DNA of 64,000 nt, taken from Aeromicrobium erythreum (GTDB lineage: Bacteria; Actinomycetota; Actinomycetes; Propionibacteriales; Nocardioidaceae). Position numbers and translations under genes: made by a program. Below, in pieces: positions 25,492-33,923 of this stretch. The notes below the pieces were generated by a model. It was not told the DNA's origin, ran no database searches, and was given only the letters and a program-made list of their open reading frames with translations. The stretch's first letter is position 1. Every line of letters begins with the position of its first letter. The stretch spans positions 3,224,001-3,288,000 of the forward strand of contig NZ_CP011502.1 of assembly GCF_001509405.1 (NCBI RefSeq), given 5' to 3'.

Positions 25492-26592
25492 TCAGAAGCA
25501 TTTCTCGATGACGCCACCGACCGTGGCCAGGTCGATCAGCGCGTCGCGTACGTCTTTGCCGATGCTCCCATGGGTGAAGACGTGCTTGAAAGCCTTCTTC
25601 GCCGACGCTCCTCGTCCGTGACCGGCCTTGCGGTAGGTCTTGTACGCCTTCCGTAGAGCCTTGTAGGCGGCCTTCGTGCCACCGACAGTCTTGATCGCAG
25701 CCTTGACCTTCGCGAGCTTGGACACGAGGTAGATGTTGCTCAGGACGGCGAGGATGATCGCACCGATGCAGGCGGTGGCGCCGACGGTGATCGCGTTCTG
25801 CTTGACGCGCGGGTCGTAGGTGGCCTGGATCGCGTCGCCACTGTCGCTGGTGACGTCGGCGGCGGGCCGCTCGAGGCCCTGCTCGGCGAGCCACGCGTCG
25901 ATGTCCTCCTGCGTGCCGGTCTCGGAGTCGGGGATCTTCTCGATCAGCTCGAGGCCGTCGATGATCCCGGAGTCGATGTCGCTGAGCGGGTCGGGGTCGG
26001 CGTACCAGGCGTTGACCTCGACCTTGATGTTGACGTTGGTCCCGGAGTTGTTGGCGACCTCGATCGTGCCGGCCTCGGACAGGGTCATCTCCATGAGCTC
26101 GCTGCTCTCATAGGTAGTCCCGTAGGGGCTCTCGACGATCTGGTAGTCGCCAGGAAGCTCAGGGTCGTTGACCACGAGCCAGCCGGGGTCCTTCTTCGTG
26201 GTCCAACGTCCGGTGACCTTCAGGCTGACGCCGAAGGCGTTGGCGGGCACCGAGCCGACACCTGCGACGGTGACGGTGCGCTTGCTCTTGCGGGGAAAGG
26301 TCGTCCAGCCGGTGCCGCCCGAGGCGATCGGGACCGGCGTGGTGGCGGTCGCAGTGCGGTCTCCGTTCAGGGGAAGACGCTCGAACGTGTCGGTGTCAGA
26401 GTCAGCGATCGAGCGCAGCGACCCGTCGCCCTCGCCGCGGTGGTCGCCGGCGATGATCGACGTATCGGACGCGCCGTGGAGCACGGGCGGGCGGTGTGAA
26501 GGTGCCGCGAGCAGGCTTGCGAGCACCGCGGTGGCGGTGACCGTCGTGACTGCGGTCAAGGGGGCGGAAGGGGGCATGGGCCGCTCTCTCAT
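25492..26592 (-). CDS. Secreted precursor with cationic C-terminal domain, closticin 574-like bacteriocin candidate
   Basis: 366 residues from ATG 26592; other in-frame starts are 26619 and 26577. A short basic N-terminus and hydrophobic core (LTAVTTVTATAVLASLLAA) predict secretion. Residues ~50-260 are acidic and beta-rich. The last ~100 residues (about 25495-25794) are strongly basic and hold the only two cysteines of the protein. One opens a hydrophobic helix (TACIGAIILAV) and the other gives the final Cys-Phe. As I recall, mature closticin 574, the C-terminal part of a 309-residue precursor, has the same plan: early Cys, K-L-x-K-x-K helix, GG, KAA-type basic helix and terminal CF. The 64-residue membrane gene follows. 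Function is unproved. Confidence 0.6.
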   Translation of the reverse strand: MRERPMPPSAPLTAVTTVTATAVLASLLAAPSHRPPVLHGASDTSIIAGDHRGEGDGSLRSIADSDTDTFERLPLNGDRTATATTPVPIASGGTGWTTFPRKSKRTVTVAGVGSVPANAFGVSLKVTGRWTTKKDPGWLVVNDPELPGDYQIVESPYGTTYESSELMEMTLSEAGTIEVANNSGTNVNIKVEVNAWYADPDPLSDIDSGIIDGLELIEKIPDSETGTQEDIDAWLAEQGLERPAADVTSDSGDAIQATYDPRVKQNAITVGATACIGAIILAVLSNIYLVSKLAKVKAAIKTVGGTKAAYKALRKAYKTYRKAGHGRGASAKKAFKHVFTHGSIGKDVRDALIDLATVGGVIEKCF

Positions 26593-26831
26593 GGGGAAGC
26601 CGCTGGTGTCGAGCGGCATCGGAACCGCAACCGGTCAGTAGCGGGTGATACGAACCATCACAGGTCAGACCAGCTGGTGAATCGAGATCACGTCAAAAAT
26701 GAATCCGGGACAGTCGTCCGTCCCACGGGCTGAGGTGTCGTAGCCGATCCCGGCGCCGCAGTATCATTCCCGGCCCCGACGACTCGAGACCGACGATGCC
26801 GTCTCCTCTGTCGCTCTGGGAGACAGCGGAG

Positions 26832-27116
26832 TCAGTCAGGCACCCGCCCGGCCTTGAGCGACCGACGTGCTGCGCGCGGCTCCACCCCGGCCTGCCAGAG
26901 GGCGAGCGGAGCGGCGAGCCGAGGATCGTCGAGAGGCGCGTAGGCGCCGGGGACCGAGCGCCGCTTCATCTCCTCGAGGAGCAGCTCGGGACTCGCGTCG
27001 CCGCTCGTCTCGCGGCTCTTCCACGCCGCCCGGTACGCCGCGGCCGCGGTCTGGGAGCGGTCGAGCCGGTCCAGGACCTCGCCGACGACGTCCAGGGTCA
27101 TGAACGAGCCGAGCAT
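26832..27116 (-). CDS. Small soluble protein, function unknown
   Basis: 94 residues. GGGGGAG precedes the ATG at 27116. The protein is helical and charged with no signal, membrane segment or known motif (phrases such as ELLLEEMKRRSVPGAYAPLDDPRLAAPLAL). It lies between the bacteriocin-like operon and tRNA-Arg. Confidence 0.6.
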   Translation of the reverse strand: MLGSFMTLDVVGEVLDRLDRSQTAAAAYRAAWKSRETSGDASPELLLEEMKRRSVPGAYAPLDDPRLAAPLALWQAGVEPRAARRSLKAGRVPD

Positions 27117-27177
27117 CGTCTCCCCCTCACGTCCGTCATCTCGACACCTGCTCCATGCATTGAAACCGACCTGACGG

Positions 27178-27285
27178 TCCTGCGTCGAGGTCCCCGACAC
27201 CCGACGATGCTGCGTTCACGACGGGATCCCGACACGGACGCAGCATCCTTCGACACCCCGCACGCGGACGCGGAGTCTTGCGTCC
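27178..27285. repeat. Palindromic intergenic element, copy 2
   Basis: Degenerate copy of the element at 24597-24696 in the same orientation. It has TCCTGCGTC, then GATGCTGCGT...GGGATCCC...ACGCAGCATC, then CACGCGGACGC and GCGTCC. Mutations have broken the outer arms of the palindrome while keeping the centre. Confidence 0.75.
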
Positions 27286-27323
27286 ACCCAGGCACCGCCC
27301 CGGGTCCCCCACAAAGCACAGAA

Positions 27324-27351
27324 GCCCGGAGCATCCTCAGATGCTCCGGGC
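27324..27351 (-). terminator. Terminator of tRNA-Arg
   Basis: An 11-base perfect stem (27324-27334 with 27341-27351, starting GCCCGGAGCAT) with a six-base loop and a T-rich stretch on the minus strand, nine bases past the tRNA 3' end. Confidence 0.75.
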
Positions 27352-27359
27352 CTCGTCTG

Positions 27360-27432
27360 CGCGCCCGTAGGGATTCGAACCCCAAACCTTCTGATCCGTA
27401 GTCAGATGCTCTATCCGTTGAGCTACGGGCGC
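27360..27432 (-). tRNA. tRNA-Arg (anticodon ACG)
   Basis: 73 nt. The acceptor stem is GCGCCCG/CGGGCGC with discriminator G. D-arm AGCTCAACGGATAGAGC, anticodon stem-loop with ACG flanked by CT and GA, and T-arm GGGTTCGAATCCC. CCA is not encoded. It reads CGU/CGC/CGA Arg codons after deamination. No integrase or duplicated tRNA 3' end was found beside it. Confidence 0.96.
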
Positions 27433-27626
27433 ACGTCCCGAAGGACAGCGAAGAGTCTACGGGACGCCCCTCGGCGTCGTGCAACCGGGGCCGGGACCAC
27501 GCAAAGACTCACCCGATCCACCGACGACAGGTGTCTGTTTGGTGAATCCGCCCAGGAACCAGGTCCGCGACCACTACGGTGAGCGCAGCCGCCCCGTCGC
27601 GGGGCACCGTGGAGAGAGAAGGACCC

Positions 27627-29519
27627 ATGACCAGCAGTCGTCTGGCGCTGCCGGCGCTGTGCGCATCCGCCGCACTCGTCGCCAGCACCGTCGGCCTCGT
27701 GGCCGCGCCCGCCCAGGCCGAGCCGACCGACGCCCCCTCGTCGTCCGCCGCGTGCGAGACCTACCCCGCCGACCAGCTCGAGGAGGGCCAGGAGGTCACC
27801 GGTCTCACCACCGCCGGCGTCATCCCCGGTCGCCCGTCGTCGAAGGTCGAGCCGGAGTCGTTCACGGGCACCTACCTCGACACCCTCAGGAGCGACGACG
27901 GCGACACCCTCGTCTTCGACCTCAAGGGCTCCCGGATCACCAAGGCCGACGGCACCATCGACGCCGGCGTCTGGTCGGGCATGTCCGGCTCCCCCGTGTA
28001 CGCCGCCGACGGCCGCCTCATCGGCGCCGTCGCCTACACGTTCGGCGGCACGCAGGGCTCCTCGATCGCCGGCGTCACGCCCGCCGCGGCCCTGCAGGCC
28101 CTGCGCGCCAACGGCGGCCAGGCGCCCACGAGCATCAGGCTCACCTCGCGCGAGAAGAACCGCCTCGTCGCCGCCGGCGCCGACCGCAGCGAGCTCGGCA
28201 CCGGCGCGCGCAGCATCAAGCCCGTCACCGCCATCACGCTGCCCAGCAGCCTCGCCCGCGGCTACGCCACCATCGCCAAGCGCGCCGGCACCACGGCCCG
28301 CACCGTCATCAACGGCGCCAGCGGCGGCACCGCCGCCGACGCACCCATCGTCGCCGGCGGCAACCTGGCCGTCGCCGACTCCTACGGGTCGATCGCCTCC
28401 TACGCGCTCGGCACCGCGTCGCTCGTGTGCGACGGCGACGTCGTCGGCTTCGGCCACCCCATGGAGTTCGCGAACGCCCAGCGCACCCTGCACAACGCGT
28501 CGACCGCGCTGATCCAGGCCGACGGCGGCGAGTCGTACAAGCTGGCCAACCTCGGCGCCCCGCAGGGAACCCTCCTGCACGACGGCCTGGCCGGCGTGTT
28601 CGGTCGCCTCGGCGCGCTGCCGCTCACCACGACCGTCACCTCGACGGCCTCGTCCGACGGCAAGCCGGCGCGCACCTACCTGTCGTCCGTCCCCAACCCG
28701 GACGCCCTCGCCGAGATCGCCGCCACGCACGCCTTCCGCGACGCTGCCCTCGCCCAGGACCAGCTGGCCGGTGGCGAGTCGCTCGTGACCTGGACGGTCA
28801 AGGGCACCAGCACCGTCAACGGCAAGCCCGTCGAGATGCGCCGCACCGACCGCTACAGCCGACAGGACTCCCTCGCGGAGTACGTCGGCACCGGCGTCGC
28901 GTCGAACATCTGGGCCCTGCAGGACAACCCGTTCTCGAACATCGACGTCACCGACGTGACCATCGACGACACGCTCACGTCGCCGTACAAGGCGCTCAAG
29001 GCCACCGCCGCCGAGCGCTACGACACGAAGACGCGTCGCTGGGTCAAGCTGCGCGAGGGTGGCACCATCACCGCCACCAAGGGACGCACGATCAAGCTGC
29101 GCATCACCCTCGACCGCGCGAACCGGTACTCGAAGGCCACCAAGCGCTACGTGACCACCGAGATCCGTCCCGCGTCGACGGCGATCGGCACCGGCCGCAT
29201 CGTCATCACCGGCGGCAACACGAACAGCTGGGACGACGAGGACGAGTACTTCGACGACTTCGCCCCGTGGGACGACGAGGACTACTACTACGACGACGAG
29301 GACGAGCTGTCGCTCCCGGCGAAGCAGCCGACGTCGGCGCAGGGCGTGGCCGACCAGCTCGCGAACGACGTGCGCAACGACGACCTCGTGGTGTCGCAGG
29401 ACTACTTCACGAAGCCGTCGAAGCGTTCCAGCAAGCGCGTGCTGGTGAACCAGGACAAGCGCCTGCGCCAGACGTCGATCGTCAGCGGACTGCTGTACTT
29501 CAAGGTCCGCTACCGCTGA
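27627..29519 (+). CDS. Secreted SpoIVB/S55-like serine peptidase
   Basis: 630 residues. A cleavable signal peptide ends near AQA (residue ~30). VWSGMSGSPVYAADGRLIGAVAY places the likely nucleophile at Ser122, and DVVGFGHPM offers His277, the two motifs that mark S55 (SpoIVB) peptidases. The C-terminal half is beta-rich and includes an acidic Asp/Glu/Tyr run near 29230-29310, which could bind Ca2+ or basic partners. In Bacillus SpoIVB signals in sporulation; here no sporulation gene is visible, so an envelope or surface protease role is more likely. GAGAGAGAAGG precedes ATG 27627. Confidence 0.75.
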   Translation: MTSSRLALPALCASAALVASTVGLVAAPAQAEPTDAPSSSAACETYPADQLEEGQEVTGLTTAGVIPGRPSSKVEPESFTGTYLDTLRSDDGDTLVFDLKGSRITKADGTIDAGVWSGMSGSPVYAADGRLIGAVAYTFGGTQGSSIAGVTPAAALQALRANGGQAPTSIRLTSREKNRLVAAGADRSELGTGARSIKPVTAITLPSSLARGYATIAKRAGTTARTVINGASGGTAADAPIVAGGNLAVADSYGSIASYALGTASLVCDGDVVGFGHPMEFANAQRTLHNASTALIQADGGESYKLANLGAPQGTLLHDGLAGVFGRLGALPLTTTVTSTASSDGKPARTYLSSVPNPDALAEIAATHAFRDAALAQDQLAGGESLVTWTVKGTSTVNGKPVEMRRTDRYSRQDSLAEYVGTGVASNIWALQDNPFSNIDVTDVTIDDTLTSPYKALKATAAERYDTKTRRWVKLREGGTITATKGRTIKLRITLDRANRYSKATKRYVTTEIRPASTAIGTGRIVITGGNTNSWDDEDEYFDDFAPWDDEDYYYDDEDELSLPAKQPTSAQGVADQLANDVRNDDLVVSQDYFTKPSKRSSKRVLVNQDKRLRQTSIVSGLLYFKVRYR

Positions 29520-29536
29520 TCCCCGCGTCACCCGCA

Positions 29537-29586
29537 CACGACGACGGCGCTGCCACCCCGCACGGGGAGGCAGCGCCGTCGTCGTG
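29537..29586. terminator. Bidirectional terminator between convergent genes
   Basis: An 18-base perfect stem (29537-29554 with 29569-29586, starting CACGACGACGGCG) around a 14-base loop, between the S55-like gene and ppc. Confidence 0.8.
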
Positions 29587-29599
29587 GTGACGGGACCGC

Positions 29600-32434
29600 T
29601 CAGCCGGTGTTGCGCAGGCCGGCGGCGATGCCGTTGATCGTCAGCAGCAGCGCCCGCTCGGTCTCGGCCGACGGCGACTCCGCCGAACGCGCCCGACCGA
29701 GCAGCGAGACCTGCAGCGCGTGCAGGGGCGCGAGGTAGGCGTCGCGCAGCTCGAGCGTGCGGCGCAGCACCGGAGCCGACTCCAGCAGCGACGTCTGGCC
29801 GGTCACCCGCAGCACCTGCCCCACGGTGCGCTCGTGCTCGGCGCGGATGACGTCCATCAGGTGGCGGGCGTCGTCGGGCACCAGCGCGTCGACGTAGGAG
29901 GAGGCGATCTCGAGGTCGGTCTTCGCGAGCGTCATCTGCACGTTCGACAGGAACGTGCGGAAGAACGCCCACGACCCGTACATCTCGCGCAGCGTGTCCT
30001 CGCGGCCGTCGTCGAACGCGGCCTGCAGGCCCGAGCCAACGCCGAACCAGCCGGGCAGGATGATCCGCGACTGGGTCCACCCGAACACCCACGGGATGGC
30101 ACGCAGGTCGTCGAGGCCCCCGGCGCCGCCCGGGCGCTTCGCCGGACGCGAGCCGATGTTCATCTTGCCGAGCTCGTCGACGGGCGTCGCGGCCACGAAG
30201 AACGGCACCAGCGCGTCGTCGCGCACGAGCGCACGGTAGGCCTGCTTGCCCTGCTCGGCGACGACGTCCATCGTCGCGTTCCAGCCGTCGAGCACCTCGC
30301 GCGGCAGCAGCGACGTGCGGTGCAGCGCCGACGCCTCCACGACCGCGGCCAGCGCACCCTCGAGGTTGTGCCGACCGAGCCCCGGCAGGGCGTACTTGTC
30401 GGAGATGACCTCGCCCTGCTCGGTGATCTTGATGGCGCCGTCGAGCGAGCCGTACGGCTGGCTCATGATCGCCTCGGCCGTCGGGCCGCCGCCGCGGCCC
30501 ACGGACCCGCCGCGACCGTGGAACAGCCGCAGCCGCACGCCGTGCTCGCGGGCGACGTCGCGCAGCGCGCGCTGCGCGCGGTGGATCTGCCACTGCGAGG
30601 CGGCGATGCCGGCGTCCTTGGAGGAGTCGGAGTAGCCGAGCATGATCTCCTGCAGGTCGCCGCGCGCCGCGACCACGCGGCGGTACGACGGGTCCGACAG
30701 CAGCGCGTCGAGCAGCGGCCCGGCCGACTCGAGCTCGGCGACGGTCTCGAACAGCGGCGCGAAGCCGATGCGCGCCACCGGCTCCTCGCCGGTGAGGTCG
30801 ACGAGGCCTGCCTCGCGGGCCAGCACGACGACGGCGAACAGGTCGTCCACGTCGTGCGTCATCGAGACGATGTAGGTCTCGACGACCTCCGGCCCGTACG
30901 TGTCGAGCGCGGTGCGGATGGTCTCCATGAGCGCCAGCGACGCCGACGCCGCCTCGCCGAGCCGCTCGCGGTCGGCGGCCGCCGCAGCACCCAGCAGCGG
31001 ACGCGCGGACCGCAGCTCCTCGGCGAGCCGCTCGATGCGCTGCGGACGCTCGAGCTCGCCGTACCCGGTCTCGCCGACCCTCGCGTAGAGGTCGGCGAGG
31101 GCCGCGTGGTGCTTGGCGGAGTGCTCGCGCACGTCCATCGTGGCCAGGCCCGCGCCGAACGTGACCGCGGTGCGCAGCAGACGTCGGATGGCGCCGTTGC
31201 CGGTCAGCTCGTCGCCGGCCGCCAGCATCGAGTCGCGCACCAGCGCGAGGTCGCGCACCAGCTCGTCGAAGCCGAGGTAGTCGCGACCCGGCTCGTGCGG
31301 GGTGTCGTCGACGAGGCGGTCGCGGGTGCGCAGCAGGCGCACGCGCACGAAGCTGAGCTTGAGGCGGTACGGCTCGTCGGCGTTGAGGCGGCGGATCGTG
31401 CTCCAGGTGATCGGCAGCGCCTCGGCGTCCTCGGCGAGGCTGTCGAGCAGCTCCTGGCTGGCCTCGACCACGCGCGTCGACGCGGTCATCTCGGTGAGCA
31501 GGTCGTCGACCATCGTCACCAGCTCGGCCAGGCCCGACGTGTGCTGCAGGTGCAGCACGTCGAGCGTGACCTCCGGCGTGACGTTGGGGTTGCCGTCGCG
31601 GTCGCCGCCGGCCCACGTGCCGAAGCGCAGCGGTCGGGCCGCCGGCGCCAGCTCGACGCCGACGCGCGCGGTCTGCCGGTCGAGCTCGTCGAGCAGGCCG
31701 GGCACGACCTCCGACGCGATCGAGCGCAGGTAGTACACGGCCGTGCGTGCCTCGTCGAGCGGCTCGGGCTTGACGACCCGCAGCTCGTCGGTCTGCCACA
31801 GCAGGTCGACCAGCTCGGCCAGGCGACGCTCGTCGGCGGCGGCGTGCGCGGCCGGACGACGCGGGTCCTCGAGGTCGCGCACGACCTCGGCGACCTTGCG
31901 CAGCAGGCGCAGCACCGTGCGCCGGCTCGCCTCGGTGGGGTGGGCGGTGAACACGGGCCGGTACTCGACGCGGGTGAGCACGTCGGCCAGCTCCTCGGCC
32001 GAGAGGCTGCCGTCGGCGAGGGCCTCCTCGATGCGCCCGAAGGTGCTCGCGAGCGGTCCCTCGCTGCTCAGCGTCAGCTCCTGCCAGCGGTGCAGCTGCT
32101 CGGTGATGTTGACCAGCTGGAAGTACAGGGCGAACGCCCGGGCCAGCACCACGGCGCGGTCGGGCTCGAGGGCGTCGAGCGCCTCGCGCAGCTCGCCCGA
32201 CCCGGCGCCGGGTCGTCGCGCGAGGTGGCGCACCCGCTCGACGAGCTCGAGCAGCTCCGCCCCCTCGTGGCGGGTGAGCGCCTCGCCGAGCAGCGTCGTC
32301 AGCTGTCGGACCGAGGCGCGCAGCGCCGCATGCTCCTCGTCGGACCCGACCCCTCCGGCGAAGAGGGCGACGTCGGGCTCACGGCGATCGGACGCGAGGA
32401 TCTGCTCGGTCGACCGGGTGCTGGGGGAGGTCAT
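29600..32434 (-). CDS. ppc: Phosphoenolpyruvate carboxylase
   Basis: 944 residues. Catalytic His165 is in VFTAHPTEASRRT. The glycine loop FHGRGGSVGRGGGP and LGYSDSSKDAG follow, and the C-terminus INGIAAGLRNTG ends in the conserved NTG. It fixes bicarbonate onto PEP to give oxaloacetate, replenishing the citric acid cycle. ATG 32434 is preferred to 32443 because AGGA lies at good distance; the difference is three residues. PEP carboxykinase is also in this window (42.9 kb), so the PEP-oxaloacetate node is well represented. Confidence 0.97.
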   Translation of the reverse strand: MTSPSTRSTEQILASDRREPDVALFAGGVGSDEEHAALRASVRQLTTLLGEALTRHEGAELLELVERVRHLARRPGAGSGELREALDALEPDRAVVLARAFALYFQLVNITEQLHRWQELTLSSEGPLASTFGRIEEALADGSLSAEELADVLTRVEYRPVFTAHPTEASRRTVLRLLRKVAEVVRDLEDPRRPAAHAAADERRLAELVDLLWQTDELRVVKPEPLDEARTAVYYLRSIASEVVPGLLDELDRQTARVGVELAPAARPLRFGTWAGGDRDGNPNVTPEVTLDVLHLQHTSGLAELVTMVDDLLTEMTASTRVVEASQELLDSLAEDAEALPITWSTIRRLNADEPYRLKLSFVRVRLLRTRDRLVDDTPHEPGRDYLGFDELVRDLALVRDSMLAAGDELTGNGAIRRLLRTAVTFGAGLATMDVREHSAKHHAALADLYARVGETGYGELERPQRIERLAEELRSARPLLGAAAAADRERLGEAASASLALMETIRTALDTYGPEVVETYIVSMTHDVDDLFAVVVLAREAGLVDLTGEEPVARIGFAPLFETVAELESAGPLLDALLSDPSYRRVVAARGDLQEIMLGYSDSSKDAGIAASQWQIHRAQRALRDVAREHGVRLRLFHGRGGSVGRGGGPTAEAIMSQPYGSLDGAIKITEQGEVISDKYALPGLGRHNLEGALAAVVEASALHRTSLLPREVLDGWNATMDVVAEQGKQAYRALVRDDALVPFFVAATPVDELGKMNIGSRPAKRPGGAGGLDDLRAIPWVFGWTQSRIILPGWFGVGSGLQAAFDDGREDTLREMYGSWAFFRTFLSNVQMTLAKTDLEIASSYVDALVPDDARHLMDVIRAEHERTVGQVLRVTGQTSLLESAPVLRRTLELRDAYLAPLHALQVSLLGRARSAESPSAETERALLLTINGIAAGLRNTG

Positions 32435-32539
32435 GGCACCCATCCTGCCGTCCCGAGGTTTCTCGCGCGTGACGCCCGTCCGCCGTACGGACGGGTAGGC
32501 GCCGGGGACGAGCTACCCTGGTCGGTGGAACGCCCGCAG

Positions 32540-32694
32540 GCTGACGAGGGAGGTGGTTGCCGTGTCCGGTGAACCTCCCAGTCGACGACCGCGCTCCTGA
32601 GCGCCGTCGTCGCCCCGGTCGCTCGCACCGGGACCAGCACCGTCGTCAGCACCGGCCCGCCGCAGCTCTGCGGCCCACCCCGACGGAGTCCGTC
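32540..32694 (+). promoter_or_regulatory. corA 5' leader region
   Basis: A 150-base leader carries a short ORF (32562-32600). Two hairpins follow: CCCGGT/ACCGGG (32614-32619 with 32627-32632) and GCCGCA/TGCGGC (32659-32664 with 32669-32674), the latter 20 bases before the corA ATG. The layout of leader ORF, then intervening RNA structure, then Mg2+ transporter suggests translation-coupled control. It does not match the M-box sequence I know. Confidence 0.5.
32562..32600 (+). CDS. 12-residue leader peptide upstream of corA
   Basis: GTG 32562 lies eight bases after a strong GGGAGG site. It encodes VSGEPPSRRPRS and a TGA. Glu-Pro-Pro near the start followed by an Arg/Pro-rich end is reminiscent of MgtL, the Salmonella leader (MEPDPTPLPRRR...) in which acidic/proline stretches stall or destabilise ribosomes in low Mg2+ and so raise transporter expression. 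Too short for homology; the ribosome site and position are the evidence. Confidence 0.55.
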   Translation: MSGEPPSRRPRS

Positions 32695-33846
32695 ATGTCC
32701 GACCGTTCCTTCACGTCCCTGCGCACCCTGACCACCCGCGTGCGCCGTCAGCACCCGACCCCCGACCGTCCCCGCGCGGACCAGCCGAGCGCAGCGCACG
32801 CCACCGACCGCCAGGCCGAGGGTCGCGAGAGCCTCGTCGACAGCGCCGTCTACGTCGACGGCGACCGCGTCGCGTCGCCCCGCACGCTCGCCGACACCTA
32901 CGGTGCGCTGCGCGAGCACCCCGACGCGTTCGCGTGGGTCGGTCTCTACCGGCCCGACCAGCACGAGCTCGGGTCGCTCGCCGACGAGCTCGACCTCCAC
33001 AGCCTCGCCGTCGAGGACGCGATCGTCGCCCACCAGCGCCCCAAGCTCGAGCGCTACGACGACACCCTCTTCGTCGTGCTGCGCGCCGCCCGCTACCTCG
33101 ACGACGTCGAGGAGGTGGAGTTCGGCGAGGTGCACGTGTTCGTCGGGCCCGACTTCGTCGTCACGCTGCGGCACAGCGAGGCGCCCGACCTGTCGGCCGT
33201 GCGTCGCCGCCTCGAGAGCAACCCCGACCTGCTGCGCCTCGGCCCGGAGGCCGTCCTCTACGCCGTGCTCGACCGGGTGGTCGACGGCTACCTGCCCGTC
33301 GTCGCGGGCCTCGCCAACGACATCGACGAGATCGAGACGGAGGTCTTCTCCGGCGACCCCCGCGTCTCGCGGCGCATCTACGAGCTGACCCGCGAGGTGA
33401 TCGAGTTCCAGCGGGCCGCCGCACCGCTCGCGCGCGTGCTGCGCTCGCTGGCCGGCGGGTTCACGAAGTACCGCATCGACGACGAGCTGCAGCGCTACCT
33501 GCGCGACGTCGAGGACCACCTGACGCAGGTGACCGAGCAGATCGACGGGTTCCGCCAGCTGCTGCGCGACATCATGACCGTCAACGCCACCCTGGTGGCG
33601 CAGAAGCAGAACGAGGAGATGAAGGCGCTCACCGAGGCCAGCCTCGACCAGAACGAGGAGGTCAAGCGGATCTCGGCCTGGGCGGCCATCCTGTTCGCGC
33701 CCACCCTCATCGGCACCGTGTACGGCATGAACTTCGACCAGATGCCCGAGCTGCACTGGCGTCTCGGGTATCCGTTCGCGCTGCTGCTGATGGGCTGCGT
33801 GAGCGTCGGTCTGTGGGCCGTGTTCCGTCGCCGCCGGTGGATCTGA
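32695..33846 (+). CDS. corA: CorA-type Mg2+/Co2+ transport protein
   Basis: 383 residues. A large cytoplasmic alpha/beta N-terminus and a long stalk helix (the DELQRYLRDVEDHLTQVTEQ region) lead to two C-terminal membrane segments. The pore signature GMN is at 344-346, followed by the MPEL loop. The basic tail FRRRRW is typical. It should form a pentameric Mg2+ channel in the inner membrane. GACGGAG lies nine bases before the ATG. Expression is probably shaped by the upstream leader. Confidence 0.94.
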   Translation: MSDRSFTSLRTLTTRVRRQHPTPDRPRADQPSAAHATDRQAEGRESLVDSAVYVDGDRVASPRTLADTYGALREHPDAFAWVGLYRPDQHELGSLADELDLHSLAVEDAIVAHQRPKLERYDDTLFVVLRAARYLDDVEEVEFGEVHVFVGPDFVVTLRHSEAPDLSAVRRRLESNPDLLRLGPEAVLYAVLDRVVDGYLPVVAGLANDIDEIETEVFSGDPRVSRRIYELTREVIEFQRAAAPLARVLRSLAGGFTKYRIDDELQRYLRDVEDHLTQVTEQIDGFRQLLRDIMTVNATLVAQKQNEEMKALTEASLDQNEEVKRISAWAAILFAPTLIGTVYGMNFDQMPELHWRLGYPFALLLMGCVSVGLWAVFRRRRWI

Positions 33847-33911
33847 CGGACGATCAACCTCTCCACATGCTCCGCACGGCGCGTTGAGATGCGCCCGCCT
33901 CGCAGGATGCT

Positions 33912-33917
33912 TACCGT
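33912..33917 (+). promoter_or_regulatory. -10 element TACCGT, probable leaderless promoter
   Basis: TACCGT ends six bases before ATG 33924 with no ribosome site between. The identical hexamer at the same distance precedes the paralogous gene at 45068. Confidence 0.5.
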
Positions 33918-33923
33918 CGAAAC

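Noticed and set aside
27360..27432. tRNA-Arg as a phage or island attachment site
   Set aside because: No duplicated tRNA 3' end and no integrase gene were found within several kilobases.
27423..31799. 1458-codon minus-strand frame across the S55 gene and ppc
   Set aside because: It crosses two strongly supported genes in other frames, has low-complexity composition and no recognisable motif.
29720..32572. 950-codon plus-strand frame opposite ppc
   Set aside because: Composition is His/Arg/Gln/Val shadow-like, and ppc on the other strand is complete.
32540..32694. M-box riboswitch upstream of corA
   Set aside because: The conserved M-box words I know are absent; a leader ORF with a ribosome site explains the region better.
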